The notes below the pieces were generated by a model that made no database searches, was not told the origin of the DNA, and saw nothing but the letters and a program-made list of their open reading frames with translations. From NCBI GenBank assembly GCA_020809705.1, contig CP085826.1, positions 5,952,001 through 6,016,000 of the forward strand: a stretch of DNA of 64,000 nucleotides. Direction: 5' to 3'. Position 1 is the first letter of the stretch; the number at the start of each line of letters is the position of its first letter. The position numbers and the translations under genes are program-made. Below, one piece after another: positions 33,295 through 44,665 of the stretch. The stretch comes from Calonectria ilicicola. Its lineage: Eukaryota > Ascomycota > Sordariomycetes > Hypocreales > Nectriaceae.

Positions 33295-34900
33295 ATGGTG
33301 GGTGTTGCGGGTAAATACAAAGGTTGTGAAACTTGTCGGCGAAGAAGGGTCAAGGTTTGTGTTTCAAAGATATCAATGAGCCATTTTGAGTAGCTGTTGA
33401 CTGGAAGGCAGTGTAGCAACGAACGGCCATTCTGTCAAAAGTGCATCGCCAGTGGAAGAGAATGCGAAGGGTATGAAAGGGAGAGAGTATTCATCACCGG
33501 AACGCCCGAAAGTAGAGGCAGGGTAGCTTCTCATCCTAAAAAGGGATCCTCCTCTAGGAGGCAAAGGGCCCCAGTTGGCGAGGGCAGCACGAGGCCCGAT
33601 CTGGTTCCGCTGCAACCCTTCACTTCAGCATGGGACGACCACACCATTGTCGCAAGCCAAGGTCTCGAGTATTCTGTACTCATAGTAGCACTGAATACCC
33701 GGCTTCAAAATGTTTGGCGCACGGATGCAGGACACTATGAACCAGGTGGCCTTCATATTTCATTGCCTCCCTATACACCAACCGAGCTGCATTCGGTTCT
33801 GTTCGAGCAAGGTTTGCATGTCGGTGCAGAGTGTCTAGCATGTCTACCCAGTATTAATGAGGCAGACGACTCTTCGGAGAGCTATTGCGTATTTCTCTTT
33901 GAGGTTTGATAATGTACCGACTGACCTTGGCTACCTCCTACTGACACCTGTTTAGCCGGACCCGCATGCTACTTCGAGAGAGTCAGGTCTAGATCGAATG
34001 AGGCGGTTGGGCCCGGCCCATTTTACCCAGTTTCCATACCATCACTTCTTCGCCCGAGTATACCGACCGTTGGCGGTGCGTAATAATTTTCGATTATTCC
34101 CACCGCTTGTAGTGCTGAACAATTGCTAGGCAGGTTACGCAGTGTTGAGCCGCCAGGAGACGTTCTTATCGGCCCCCGAATGGGGGTCCGTCCCATGGCA
34201 TCGGCACCCTAGGTGTTCTCTAGACCAACTCCTCGATTTTATTCTTTATTTGCCATCCATTTTTGTTCATACTGATGGGATAGCGCCCTTGGAAGCTACC
34301 CTCAGTCGACGGTATCGTGCCCAGGAGCTGCTCCAAAGCTGCCTCTCGCTTGAGAGGCAATTTGATACATGGTTTCATATACTAAATCAGCCCAGTCCAG
34401 GCCGTTCAGTTGCTTACTGGGCACAGGAGCTAACCAGTCAAGGCGGCTTTGTCCCCTTCTCCAGCTCATATGTGTTTAGGGATAGCCTCACTGGCATTGC
34501 GATTCTGTATTATTGGATGGCACAACTTCACTTTCACCGTTGCATAGAAACACTACACCGGATCATATATCAGCCGGTTGTGGACTCATATTCGAACATG
34601 TGGCCGGATCTTCCACCAAATCTTCAAATTGATGTGAGCCGGTACCAACACAGCCGCGGGTTTGCTGCCAACATTTGTCGTGGTCTGGACTCAGTCCTGG
34701 ACAGCACAGTACAGCCGGACTTGCTGGTCGCACCTATGATGTCAGCCATGGACTTATATCGGGAAATTAACGCCACCTCTCAAGATGGTCTAATGGAGAT
34801 CATGTGGCTGGATAATTTCCGATTACGGCTGGTTGAAAAAGGGCAGCATGTTGTAGACGTGCTACAAGGACAAACATGGGTTGACGTGGCCAGGTTCTAA
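33295..34900 (+). CDS. Zn2Cys6 fungal transcription factor
   Basis: Four exons, 33295-33354, 33412-33903, 33956-34075 and 34130-34900, give 480 residues. The binuclear zinc cluster is complete and spans the first splice: Cys11, 14, 21, 28, 31 and 38 in CX2CX6CX6CX2CX6C spacing (KGCETCRRRRVK then CSNERPFCQKC and SGREC). Basic residues follow at about 75-95. The remaining 380 residues form the helical fungal-specific regulatory region with a short dimerisation stretch; no ligand can be inferred. All introns are 52-57 bases. It stands alone between gaps of 4.2 and 1.0 kb, with no metabolic cluster next to it, so its targets are unknown. Confidence 0.88.
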
Positions 34901-35894
34901 TGCGATTCTTATTGACAGCTGTTTGCAGGTTCTCAGGTTGGTGCCACAGCCGCACCTGCCAATTGAGGTAGCGCAGGCATCTTAAGTTAATGAAAGGAAC
35001 GAGACTAAGAAGAGACGAGACCAAACGAAAGGAGGAAATACTCCACTGTTGTATTTTTTTTCTTTTTTCCTTTTTTCCTTCTTTTTTGTATTCTTCTCTC
35101 TTTTTTTTTTCGCAGCTGAGCTGCGCTGGTTGTACGATATCGGATATAGACACCTGTAAAGAAATGTATTCAAGGCTATGATATAGGCTTAACCTGAAAT
35201 GAGGCCAAATAATGATATTTAAAGCTTCGACCGAAGCGACGCTGTTGCAATAAAGCTTGGAATATTAGGCGAGGGAAACTATGCTGAGTACCTAAGTTTT
35301 CAGGACAGCATCAAGGTTTCACTGTACAAAGGAGCAAGTTGGTATTTTTTTTTTTTTAAAGGTCGGGCAAGTAATGACCAAGTGAAGTTGCTGAATGGAG
35401 TTGTTTCTGCCACTTTTGTGGCTTCGGACCTTCAGGTCGAGCCCGCTATTTGTTATTTGAACTAGACATTAACAAGACGTAGAGTTGATGAGCCTTAGAA
35501 TCAGAAATCGAGCACTAGTTACACCGAGGCACACCAATTACTGTATTAAAAAAAAAAGCAGGGCGCCGTTAACAGCTCATTTCTATTTTTTTGCTGGAGC
35601 AGTCACGTATTTTGATGTAGGACACAGTGCGCAGCACGGTTTGTCGGCTCCGCTAGTACGTTTCTCCGCCCAACCCCAGCAAGCGACACTGGAGCTCCCA
35701 GCTCTCAGCCTTCCTAGGTGCCAGGCAGGCTGCAGTTCTGACGAAGCTCCCCGGCTCATAACATCGACCTCCAGCGACGACGCAACGCAGATCCACCACA
35801 CAACCCAGTATCACTCGAAACATAACGTTCGCACCACCCGAAATCCACGACCCAGAAATTGACCTTTCAGTCCTCTTTTTTACATTCATAAACC
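34901..35894. other. Intergenic
   Basis: About 1 kb without a supported gene. It contains a long pyrimidine tract (35052-35111) after the Zn2Cys6 stop and the promoter of the proteasome gene. Confidence 0.5.
35052..35111 (+). repeat. Polypyrimidine tract
   Basis: About 60 bases almost wholly T and C, including runs of eight to ten T. Confidence 0.85.
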
Positions 35895-36907
35895 ATGGCT
35901 TCCGGATACGACAGAGCTCTGTCGGGTAAGTCGCATTGCGTTGGCGGTTTAGATGCGTGGCTAACAGTCAATAGTGTTCAGGTCGGTGACGTCTAGGCAG
36001 TGTATCAAGGTAGCATCTAACATGTATCCAGTCCCGATGGACACGTTTTCCAAGTCGAATATGCCGGCGAAGCTGTTAAGAGAGGTCCGTACAGTGTTTC
36101 GAGTGGCGTTAGCACCCACAGCTTACCCCTCGAATAGGAACCTGCGCTGTCGGTGTCAAGGGTACCGATGTTGTAGTGTTGGGATGCGAGAAGCGATCAG
36201 CCATGAAGCTACAGGACACCCGAATCACTCCCTCCAAGATCCAGCTGCTTGACAACCACGTCGCCCTCGCCTTCGCTGGCCTCAACGCTGATGCACGAAT
36301 CCTCGTCGACAAGGCCCGATTAGAGGCACAGTCCCATCGTCTATCCGTCGAGGACCCCGTTACGATCGACTACATCACCAAATACGTTGCTGGCGTGCAG
36401 CAGCGATACACACAGGCTGGTGGTGTTCGACCTTTCGGTATCAGCACCCTTATTGTCGGCTTTGACAACGGCAGCAAGGTGCCCCGCCTTTACCAGACGG
36501 AGCCATCTGGTATCTACTCTGCCTGGTATGCCACCCAATGAGTTTTGAATAGACTACTCTGCTAACATCACACCAGGAAGGCGAATGCCATTGGCCGTTC
36601 AAGCAAGACTGTCCGAGAATTTCTCGAGCGAAACTACAAGGAGGACATGGATCGGGAGGCCACCATTCGGCTGGCCATCAAGTCACTTCTCGAAGTTGTT
36701 CAAACCGGTGCGAAGAATATCGAGATTGCCCTGATGGCCCCCGGAGCTTCCATTGAGACGCTGCCTACGGAGGAGATCGAGGGCTATGTCAAGGAGATTG
36801 AGCAGGAGAAGCAGGAAGAGGCGGCCAAGAAGAAGACGGGCCGGACCCCAGGAACTGGAAGCGCCGCTATCCTGACAAGGTCTCAAGACGATTCAGCTGC
36901 GGAGTAA
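35895..36907 (+). CDS. pre6: 20S proteasome subunit alpha4 (Pre6/PSMA7)
   Basis: Five exons, 35895-35925, 35975-35981, 36032-36084, 36138-36525 and 36577-36907, give 269 residues. The second exon is only seven bases (TGTTCAG) and is needed to complete the alpha-subunit signature: [31 protein letters not shown]. The rest is standard: [41 protein letters not shown], and [32 protein letters not shown], whose Trp codon is formed across the fourth intron. Alpha subunits form the gated outer ring. The C terminus has an acidic/lysine tail ([12 protein letters not shown]) and extends about 20 residues beyond yeast Pre6. Confidence 0.95.
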
Positions 36908-37095
36908 AGGGAGCCATGTGTTTAACGCTAATAGACAGGGTATGGTTACGAAATTAGTTCCCAAACGCAATTGTATCAACACCTGTAATGACGGGATGCT
37001 TTCTATTTGACTGAACCCCCCTCAAATTGGGCAATACGCCCTAAAACCCCCCAACGCCGTAGCTTTTCTGGACAATCTCGAGATAAAAACCATTC

Positions 37096-37603
37096 TTAAC
37101 CAAGCTTGTCAGCTTCCTCGCTTGGGTCAAAGATTGACCTTAGTGCCCTTTGTTTTGTCCTGTCGTCCCGGAGCATCTTGCTGTCCATTCGGACATCGTC
37201 ACTCTCAATAGCCAAAGCGGCCTTGGGGGTCTTGGCTTCGATGATGAAGTGGTTGTCGCAGTGAGGGCAGTACTCGTCAGCCTCCTCAAACTCTTGGACG
37301 TCCTTTCGGAAGCACTTCTTGCACTTCTTGCAGGCAAAGGTCATTTCCAGAGTTTGCAGCAGTGGGTGAGATTCTTGCTCGGTGTGGCATTCAGTGCAGT
37401 CGTACCATTTCTTGCCTGGAATAGAGGATGTCAATATCGTGCATCTTTCATCCGTGGATTATTTGGGCGGTGTGGGTTGATCGTGAAACGACGTACAGCA
37501 TGGCGACCGGACCGCAACTTGAGCGTTGAGAATGTGTTTACTGAGTAGTCATTTTCAGCTTCTCCGACTAAAGTAGACGTAGAATATGGTGAACATACCA
37601 CAT
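37096..37603 (-). CDS. Small CHY-type zinc-finger protein
   Basis: Exons 37603-37599, 37540-37497 and 37415-37096 on the minus strand give 122 residues. The first coding exon is five bases (ATGTG); the second completes Cys2 and gives MCKHILNAQVAVRSPCC, then the third continues KKWYDCTECHTEQESHPL, FACKKCKKCFRKD and DEYCPHCDNHF. The CxH, CC, CxxCH, CxxC and CPHC ligand set matches the CHY zinc finger, as in yeast Hot13, a helper of the mitochondrial intermembrane-space import relay. A conserved-looking tail (RMDSKMLRDDRTKQRALRSIFDPSEEADKLG) follows. Role assignment is by family only. It diverges from ssl2 across 365 bases. Confidence 0.85.
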
Positions 37604-37968
37604 TGTTAGTACTTGGCGACGCAGGTTTTGGGCTGTGTATCTCGAGTGTCGGCGTGGAAGTGGTTGTTTGCAAGGTTTGTTCTTTCGTGGTAATTAATTA
37701 TTAAGTTAGTAGTTATCATCCCAATGGAATCAGGTCGATGTCAGCGGGGTATATTTACAGCGGTGCCGTCCCCTGACCCGCCACCCCAATGGCCTAGACC
37801 TTTAGGGAGCTCGGTCCACTTAGTAATCAGCCACCCTGCTGCCTTAGCTGTGCACATCTCAACGCCAGCCTCACGTCTTCGTTCATTCAATTCTCCTCCT
37901 ACCCACACATTCCAACCATCTCCGACCGACGCTCGTTTTGCCCCAAGCTGCGCGGAAACACGATCAAA
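37604..37968. promoter_or_regulatory. Divergent promoter, CHY gene and ssl2
   Basis: 365 bases between divergent start codons; holds both promoters and leaders. No distinct element identified. Confidence 0.5.
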
Positions 37969-40455
37969 ATGCCCCCAAAGCGAAAGGCTGGCGGCGCCGT
38001 CCAGGGAGGGGCGAAGATTGGCAGGTCGTCGCGAATGTCAACGCCAGGAGCCGCCACTCCTCGCACGATCGATAGTACCGACGAGGTGCCGGAGGAGGAT
38101 GATGGCCCGGTCGATGAGGTCCTGGAACAGAACCTGGATAAAAACATAGACCTATTCTCCCTCAATCGCTACCAGAAGAGACACGCGATCCGGGAACCCC
38201 TGCCCCATATCTTTGGGGATCATGATTTTTCGTACCTGGATTTGAAAAAGGACCATCAGAACCGCCCGCTCTGGATCGATCCCCAAAAAGGACGCATCAT
38301 CTTAGAGAGTTTCAACCCCTTAGCCGAGCAAGCCCAAGATTTTCTCATCACCATTTCCGAGCCGCTGTCACGACCGACATTCATGCACGAATACGCCCTG
38401 ACGACCCATAGCTTGTATGCAGCCGTCTCAGTCGGACTGTCGCCTCAAGACATCATCAACACCTTAGATCGTTTCCTGAAGACGCCTTTGCCCGAAGAAA
38501 TCCGCGCCTTCATCACAAACTGTACCCAGAGTTACGGCAAGGTCAAGCTGGTTCTGAAGAATACCAAGTACTATGTTGAAAGTCCCGATCCAGATATGCT
38601 CCAGACCCTCCTTAAGAACCCCAAGATTGGTCCCTTGCGTGTGCAAGGAACGGAAGAGATCACTACGTCAGCTGCCCCAAAAATTGGCGGACTAGTTATT
38701 CCGGGTACCAAGAACGCAGCTGGTGTGAAGCAAGCAAATGGCCTTCAGCAATCCGGACCTGAACAAGGCCAGGAAAACCAGCCAGTTCAAGAAGGCGATG
38801 TTTTTGCAGCACTCAACGAGGAAGACGATGAAGACCAGGAAGTTACGCATTCATTCGAAATTGCCGACAAAGACGTCGAGACAGTACAGAAGGAGTGTCT
38901 AAACCTAGGATACCCGGTCCTGGAGGAGTACGATTTCCGACGAGATGAAGTAAACGCAAACTTGGATATTGATCTGAAACCTGGCACGCAAATTCGACCT
39001 TACCAAGAAAAGAGTCTAAGCAAAATGTTCGGAAACGGACGAGCTAAAAGCGGACTGATCGTTTTGCCTTGTGGTGCTGGCAAAACCTTGGTGGGAATCA
39101 CAGCAGCCTGTACCATTAAAAAGGGTGTCATCGTACTTTGCACAAGCTCTATGTCTGTTGTGCAATGGCGGAACGAATTCTTGAAGTGGTCGAATATCAA
39201 CCCGGATGATATTGTTGCATTCACTTCGGATTCCAAGAATAATGTGTTCACGGGAAGCACCGGTATCATCGTTACGACCTACTCCATGGTAACACAATCG
39301 AGAGCCAGGTCTTACGATGCCGACAAGATGATGAAGTTTCTTACGGGCCGAGAATGGGGATTGATGCTGCTGGATGAGGTGCACGTCGTGCCAGCTAACA
39401 TCTTCCGAAAGGTCACATCCTCGATCAAAACTCACTCGAAGCTAGGACTTACGGCCACCCTTCTTCGAGAAGATGACAAGATTTCAGATCTCAACTTTTT
39501 GATTGGCCCCAAGCTTTTTGAGGCCAATTGGATGGAGTTGTCAAAGCAGGGACACATTGCAAGAGTGCAGTGTGCCGAGGTGTGGTGTCCCATGCCGACT
39601 GAATTCTATGATCAATATCTGCGAGCCCCGTCTCGAAAGAAGAACCTTCTATACATTATGAACCCTCGCAAATTCCAGGCGTGCCAGTATCTTATCAATT
39701 ACCACGAGTCTCGTGGAGACAAGATCATTGTGTTCTCGGACAACGTGTATGCCCTTAAGGCGTATGCACTCAAGTTGGGCAAGGCGTTCATCTACGGCAG
39801 TACAGGACAGGCAGAACGTCTACAGGTGTTGGAAAACTTCCAGCACAATCCTCAAGTCAATACGCTATTCCTGTCAAAGATTGGAGACACTTCACTGGAT
39901 TTGCCTGAGGCTACTTGCCTCATTCAAATTTCGTCTCACTATGGTTCTCGTCGTCAAGAGGCACAGAGACTGGGACGTATTCTACGTGCCAAGCGAAGAA
40001 ACGACGAGGGTTTCAATGCCTTCTTCTACTCGCTGGTATCAAAGGATACACAAGAAATGTATTTCTCCTCAAAGCGACAGGCTTTCCTGGTTGATCAGGG
40101 CTACGCGTTCAAAGTCATTACGCAATTGGCCAACATTGAGAAAACGCCGGGTTTGGCTTTTGCCGATGTGGCAGAACGAAGGGAACTTCTTCAAAAGGTC
40201 CTTGTTGAAAACGAAAGCATGGAGGATGAGGATCCGACGGATGATTTGTTCCACAGCGGAACAATGGGCCGAACCAAGAAGAGAGGAGCCAGGCGAACAG
40301 CCGGCACGCTCGGAGAGCTTAGCGGCGGACAGGACATGGCATACATTGAGCAAAATAAGAGGATGAATCAGTCATTGAAGAAAGGTAAGAAAGACAGCAA
40401 CGCCTTCTTTCAGAAGATTGGACGAGAAAACGCAAGGCGAGCGCAAGCAAAATAA
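37969..40455 (+). CDS. ssl2: Ssl2/XPB, TFIIH ATP-dependent DNA translocase
   Basis: Single exon of 828 residues, comparable to yeast Ssl2 (843). After a basic tail come the damage-recognition-like N-terminal domain, then superfamily-2 helicase motifs: IRPYQEKSL, Walker A LPCGAGKT at 366-373, DEVH at 469-472, [10 protein letters not shown] carrying the XPB RED motif, and motif [13 protein letters not shown] at 663-673. The tail includes [17 protein letters not shown] typical of XPB. It opens promoters during initiation by RNA polymerase II and takes part in nucleotide excision repair. An acidic stretch ([10 protein letters not shown]) separates the N-terminal domain from the helicase. No introns, unlike all but none of its immediate neighbours. 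Confidence 0.97.
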   Translation: MPPKRKAGGAVQGGAKIGRSSRMSTPGAATPRTIDSTDEVPEEDDGPVDEVLEQNLDKNIDLFSLNRYQKRHAIREPLPHIFGDHDFSYLDLKKDHQNRPLWIDPQKGRIILESFNPLAEQAQDFLITISEPLSRPTFMHEYALTTHSLYAAVSVGLSPQDIINTLDRFLKTPLPEEIRAFITNCTQSYGKVKLVLKNTKYYVESPDPDMLQTLLKNPKIGPLRVQGTEEITTSAAPKIGGLVIPGTKNAAGVKQANGLQQSGPEQGQENQPVQEGDVFAALNEEDDEDQEVTHSFEIADKDVETVQKECLNLGYPVLEEYDFRRDEVNANLDIDLKPGTQIRPYQEKSLSKMFGNGRAKSGLIVLPCGAGKTLVGITAACTIKKGVIVLCTSSMSVVQWRNEFLKWSNINPDDIVAFTSDSKNNVFTGSTGIIVTTYSMVTQSRARSYDADKMMKFLTGREWGLMLLDEVHVVPANIFRKVTSSIKTHSKLGLTATLLREDDKISDLNFLIGPKLFEANWMELSKQGHIARVQCAEVWCPMPTEFYDQYLRAPSRKKNLLYIMNPRKFQACQYLINYHESRGDKIIVFSDNVYALKAYALKLGKAFIYGSTGQAERLQVLENFQHNPQVNTLFLSKIGDTSLDLPEATCLIQISSHYGSRRQEAQRLGRILRAKRRNDEGFNAFFYSLVSKDTQEMYFSSKRQAFLVDQGYAFKVITQLANIEKTPGLAFADVAERRELLQKVLVENESMEDEDPTDDLFHSGTMGRTKKRGARRTAGTLGELSGGQDMAYIEQNKRMNQSLKKGKKDSNAFFQKIGRENARRAQAK

Positions 40456-41355
40456 TAATAGACATGGAAATTGGAAGGTTTCTCTGGAATGGATGGGTCT
40501 CGGCGATTCAGATTGGCCAGCATCTCTCGGCAAACCGGCACCGGCACAGGTCAGGAGCTCGTGTTAGTGAGTTGCATAATGGGGCATATATGACGGGAAG
40601 ATTCGGCGTTCTTTGGCAAACGGCAAATAGCAAAGCCGATATTTGGTTACTCCCTCTCTGTATAGTACATTTAGACAGCAAACAACTATGACGACTTTCG
40701 AAGAATTATCGAAGCTCCATCGTCAGGTGGTGGGTCGCCCTTTTCGCGGAGTTTTACTACTGCAAGGTGATGTAAGTAGGGGGGGTTGGTGACATGGTCA
40801 GAGAACGTCAGAAAGTATCAGCGCAAATGGGGAAGGCCGATGAACTGGCATCATCACACCACGAGGGGTGCTGTGCATGCCGCACACCACCCCAGCCAGT
40901 TAGTTTGGCTGGTATTTTTTCTATTCAGTCGATCTTGGCGCCTGTTCAGTCACCGGCGCATCAACCGGCTTGGCGCAACTTGGCGCAATCACGTAGATGA
41001 CCGTTTATGTTTCTCTAGTGGGGTTGAAGCGATGGGAAGAGCATCCCAACAGTTCAAGCACAAACATCTTTTCAGTATAAATTGTTTCGATGACTTACAG
41101 CTTAGACCTTGCATCTTACATATGTAGTATCAGTCAATCCTAGAGGCGGGCTTGGCATGCTTCTAGGGCTGAAGGTTTGGGGTGGGAGCTGACGTGTGGG
41201 AGGGTGCAGTGGTAACCCACCCCTGAACCCCACGGTTGGGTCTGGAGCTACCATGATCATTACGTCGTTTTTTCGGTTTGTAAACGCCGATAATATCTCA
41301 CCGACTAGCGCATTTGCCGTTGGATGACTAGGCGGGATGACAAGCTATAGATAGG

Positions 41356-41388
41356 GCTATGCTGTGCCATGCTGTGCTGTGCTATGCT
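41356..41388 (+). repeat. GCTGT/GCTAT/GCCAT pentamer repeat
   Basis: Tandem degenerate five-base units (GCTAT, GCTGT, GCCAT) repeated about seven times. Confidence 0.75.
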
Positions 41389-41964
41389 CGGCCAAGCCAT
41401 CCGAGGCAATTCAGTGCCGTGGCAAGACAGACGGCCGAGGTGGACCGAAGTGCGTGGATGATGAAACCCCCAGATCCATGAATTGGAATCTTCTGGGAGC
41501 CAAAATTCGGGGGGCTCGGGATCGAGGTTGTCCATTTGGATCGCGTGGAAGAGTAGGGCGAGCTATGTAGTGCAGGTCTAGATCTCTGCGGTGCATGGAT
41601 AAGGTCTCACATGGGGAAGCCAGATATGGCAAAGCCTAGTTCCATGTGTGCCGAACAAGACGGACATGGCACATGCCGCGCTCGCCAAGAGAAAATGGCC
41701 GCAAGTAATTCCAAGGGTTGTAAATAGTCACTGAGACAATGTGATTGGGCGGAGAGGTGCTCGAGCCAAGTTTGGCATTGTGGTAGGGAGCATATCACAA
41801 CAGCTCCGGATAGACTACAACCAGGGTGGGTGTCATTATGAGGTAGTGCATGGGAAATGACAGGACGCGAAGGGTGCCGCGTAGCTTCTGGGAGGTTGGT
41901 ACCAATATCTGATCCGCGGATATCCGAGCGAGGAAGGAGAATAGGGAAATAGGAGGGCGGCGAA

Positions 41965-41989
41965 GCGAGCGAGTGAGCGAGTGAGCGAG
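41965..41989 (+). repeat. GCGAGTGA tandem repeat
   Basis: About three copies of GAGCGAGT in the gene-free gap. Confidence 0.7.
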
Positions 41990-42121
41990 GTCTCTGCTCT
42001 TTTGGGGGGACACAGTAACGAAGACGGTGCAAACCGGGGTAAACCATTTACAGTTGCCGGGCGCGCGGGCCGTTGCGATTACGCGGAGACGGTGAGCAAG
42101 CATGACGGAGTCGAAGGGGGC

Positions 42122-42157
42122 AAAAAAAAAAAAAAAATTAAAAATTAAAAATTAAAT
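42122..42157 (+). repeat. Poly(A) followed by ATTAAAA repeats
   Basis: Sixteen A residues followed by three TTAAAAA units; resembles a retroposed tail or slippage product, but no element body is seen upstream. Confidence 0.75.
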
Positions 42158-43485
42158 TGGTTCAAAGAGACAGAGAAAAAGAGAGGACCTACTGCTACTA
42201 CTGCACCGGCCCGTTGAGGGCCATGAACTTGGCTAGAATTGGAATGATTTCGTGTATGCATCCCTGGATAAACGCTTTTTTGCCAAGACGAGCTTATCGT
42301 ATTTCCCGATCCCCGTGCTTGAGAGCGTGCGTGGGCGCGTGATTGTGCTATGTCACGACGCAAGCAAGTGCCCTTGGTCCAATATCACGTTACGCATCGG
42401 CCAGCCTCAGGTCTTACCCTTATCTTCCAGACCGGGGTGGTCCAGAAGGGCATTCCGTTTGATGGATCCTATGACAAGAAATAATTCAGTCATTTCTTGG
42501 GAGGTAATTGGTCGAGGCGTAAGTTCATTGATGACGGGAGAGCCCGGGAAAGGAGGCCTTCGCAGCGGGGCCGTTGGCTTGGCGGGTCTTTGACCTGACT
42601 TCGACATGATTCACGCTGCGGGTAAACCATTACAGGGGGCATCATGCAAATTTTTTTTTTCTTTCCCTTGCTGCTCTGAGTGGAATTAGCGGGCGTCGGG
42701 GGAGTGGGTGGACGTAGACGTGGACGTGGGTGGAGTGGATCTGGTACATACATCAATTGGCAGTGTGGTGGTGTGGAGCGGAAGCGGGGCGATACTTACA
42801 TGGGGTGCCGAGAAGGAAAGGAAAAGGACCAAAAAAAAACAAAAAAACAGAAGCTGCCTCGTTGAGCCATGTGCAAGCAAGACCATGGTTGCCGTTTTTG
42901 GCACCGCCCGCCGATTGAAAGTTCCCAGCAACCGCAGGTGCGTCATCCATGTAAATGAAAGCGGGCAAAGGCAAAGAGCCGGATTGGGAACAAAAATGAT
43001 AGATGATGAATATACCCTTCCATATACCCATCCTCTTTGTTTCACCGCCATCAACAACGCCCCCCTCCAGCAAGAACGAAACAAAAGACATTTCGCATTC
43101 GTTTTTCTTGGCCTGTATCAGAAACAGAAAAAACAAAAGTTAACTGACCGAGGTGAATCAGAGACACTCGACTTACTCAACTGGCTGTCAGAGGCAAGCC
43201 TCGAACACCCAAGACGCTAGCACGAATAGTTGCCTGAACGATCCCAGGCACAATCCGACCGCTGGGTACGCTACGGTGCCGGGGAACCCAGCCGGCCTGG
43301 TCGAAACGCCAACAAGCTTTTTGGAGGCTGACGACTGACTGGAGGGAAGCTGGATGTCTTCTTAGTCGATCCGTGCTCTGTTCCATTTTCTCTTTTAGCT
43401 TCTCTGCCGACCCTGCTCATCTCTTTTTTCCCTTCCTCCTCTAGCTCATCACCCCTTGCTCCCGATTCCTTGGCCCTGGTCTCTT

Positions 43486-43503
43486 GTGCGTGTGTGTGTG
43501 TGT
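43486..43503 (+). repeat. (GT)n microsatellite
   Basis: GTGCG followed by six or more TG units, in the pyrimidine-rich region before the Trk gene. Confidence 0.8.
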
Positions 43504-44665
43504 CTGGCCTCTGCATCCACCCAAGTGCTGCCACCAGTTCTATTTTTTTTTTTTTTGCTTCTGCCGGACTGGTCTAATTCTCCCCCCTGCCCTGTCCGTC
43601 GTCCTTTCTCGCTTCTGCAGCCGCATGCTGCGTGTGGTTCGGGTCTAGAGCTTGGACCTTGGTCTTTGCTTTCGCGGTTACTTGCTGATAGCTGACCCTC
43701 GTGTCTGGATCGCTCGCCCAGAACAATTCTTGGCTGCCGGCCGGGACCTTACTTGGTGTCTGTGATAACAGGCCGTCTTGGCTGAGGAAAAGAGGCCAGC
43801 AACGAGATTGGATCATTATACTATACCGCCTTTCTCTACTTCTTGCCTATTCACTCCTATCCTGCCTGCCCCCTTTCCAGCGTTTGCTCTGTTTTGTCTC
43901 GTGCGTCCGGCCCCATCATTTCGTCTCCATTGTATCATCCGTCTCCTTCCACCCGGACCTTGACATACTTCGTCTGTCCTTTGCCTCTAAGCTCACGTCA
44001 CTTCGCAATTTGTTGGCTCTATCACTCCACGCGCCATTTGAATCACCTGCTTAGCATCTCCTCTTCCCAACCTTGTACGGCCAATATACATAATACATCC
44101 CTCCGCCAATCCTCCCTCTGTTTTCCTCTTGTCGCCCATCAACCATTGTTTTGTCCTACAACCCCATTCACCCCATTCGCCCCAGACCCGCGCTCATCTT
44201 CCCCATCAATTTATTATTGTACTGCTTTGCTCCGGCCTGGGACCGTCTCCTTACCCGGTTAGCTCAACTCCCCCGGAATTCATTCGCATAGCACACAGCC
44301 ACACCACACCCATTGAAGAAACTCGGGACGCCCGCCACTCGCCGCACCACGGCATTGTCACCTGTTACGACACTACCAATCCGTCTCTTCCCGCCATTCT
44401 GCACGCCCCTACACCTACAGAGCCGACGACCCTAAAAGCCTACTTGCAGGCGTTCTTGACGTGGCCGCTGGTGCCACTGCTGCTGCTACTACTCCCTCCT
44501 GCTACTACACCGTCCAACCTTGGCGCCGCCTCCACCATGGCCCTCTAAATTTAATTGACCATCCAAGTCCTCGAAACTTTCCCTCTTCCTCTTCCTCTCC
44601 TCCTCCTTTCATCCCTCACCACAAACCCTCGGTTCTCGGTTCAATTTTCGCACCCGTCGCGCGTC

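Larger units (their letters stand above)
40456..44665. other. 4.2 kb gene-free gap with long leader before the Trk gene
   Basis: No supported gene. Simple repeats lie at 41356-41388, 41965-41989, 42122-42157 and 43486-43503. From about 43.4 kb to the Trk start the plus strand is pyrimidine-rich, with several short upstream open frames (44129-44548 is the longest), suggesting a long 5' leader. Confidence 0.5.

Noticed and set aside
42122..42157. Poly(A) with TTAAAAA repeats as the tail of a retroposon
   Set aside because: No element body, target-site duplication or reverse transcriptase sequence next to it.
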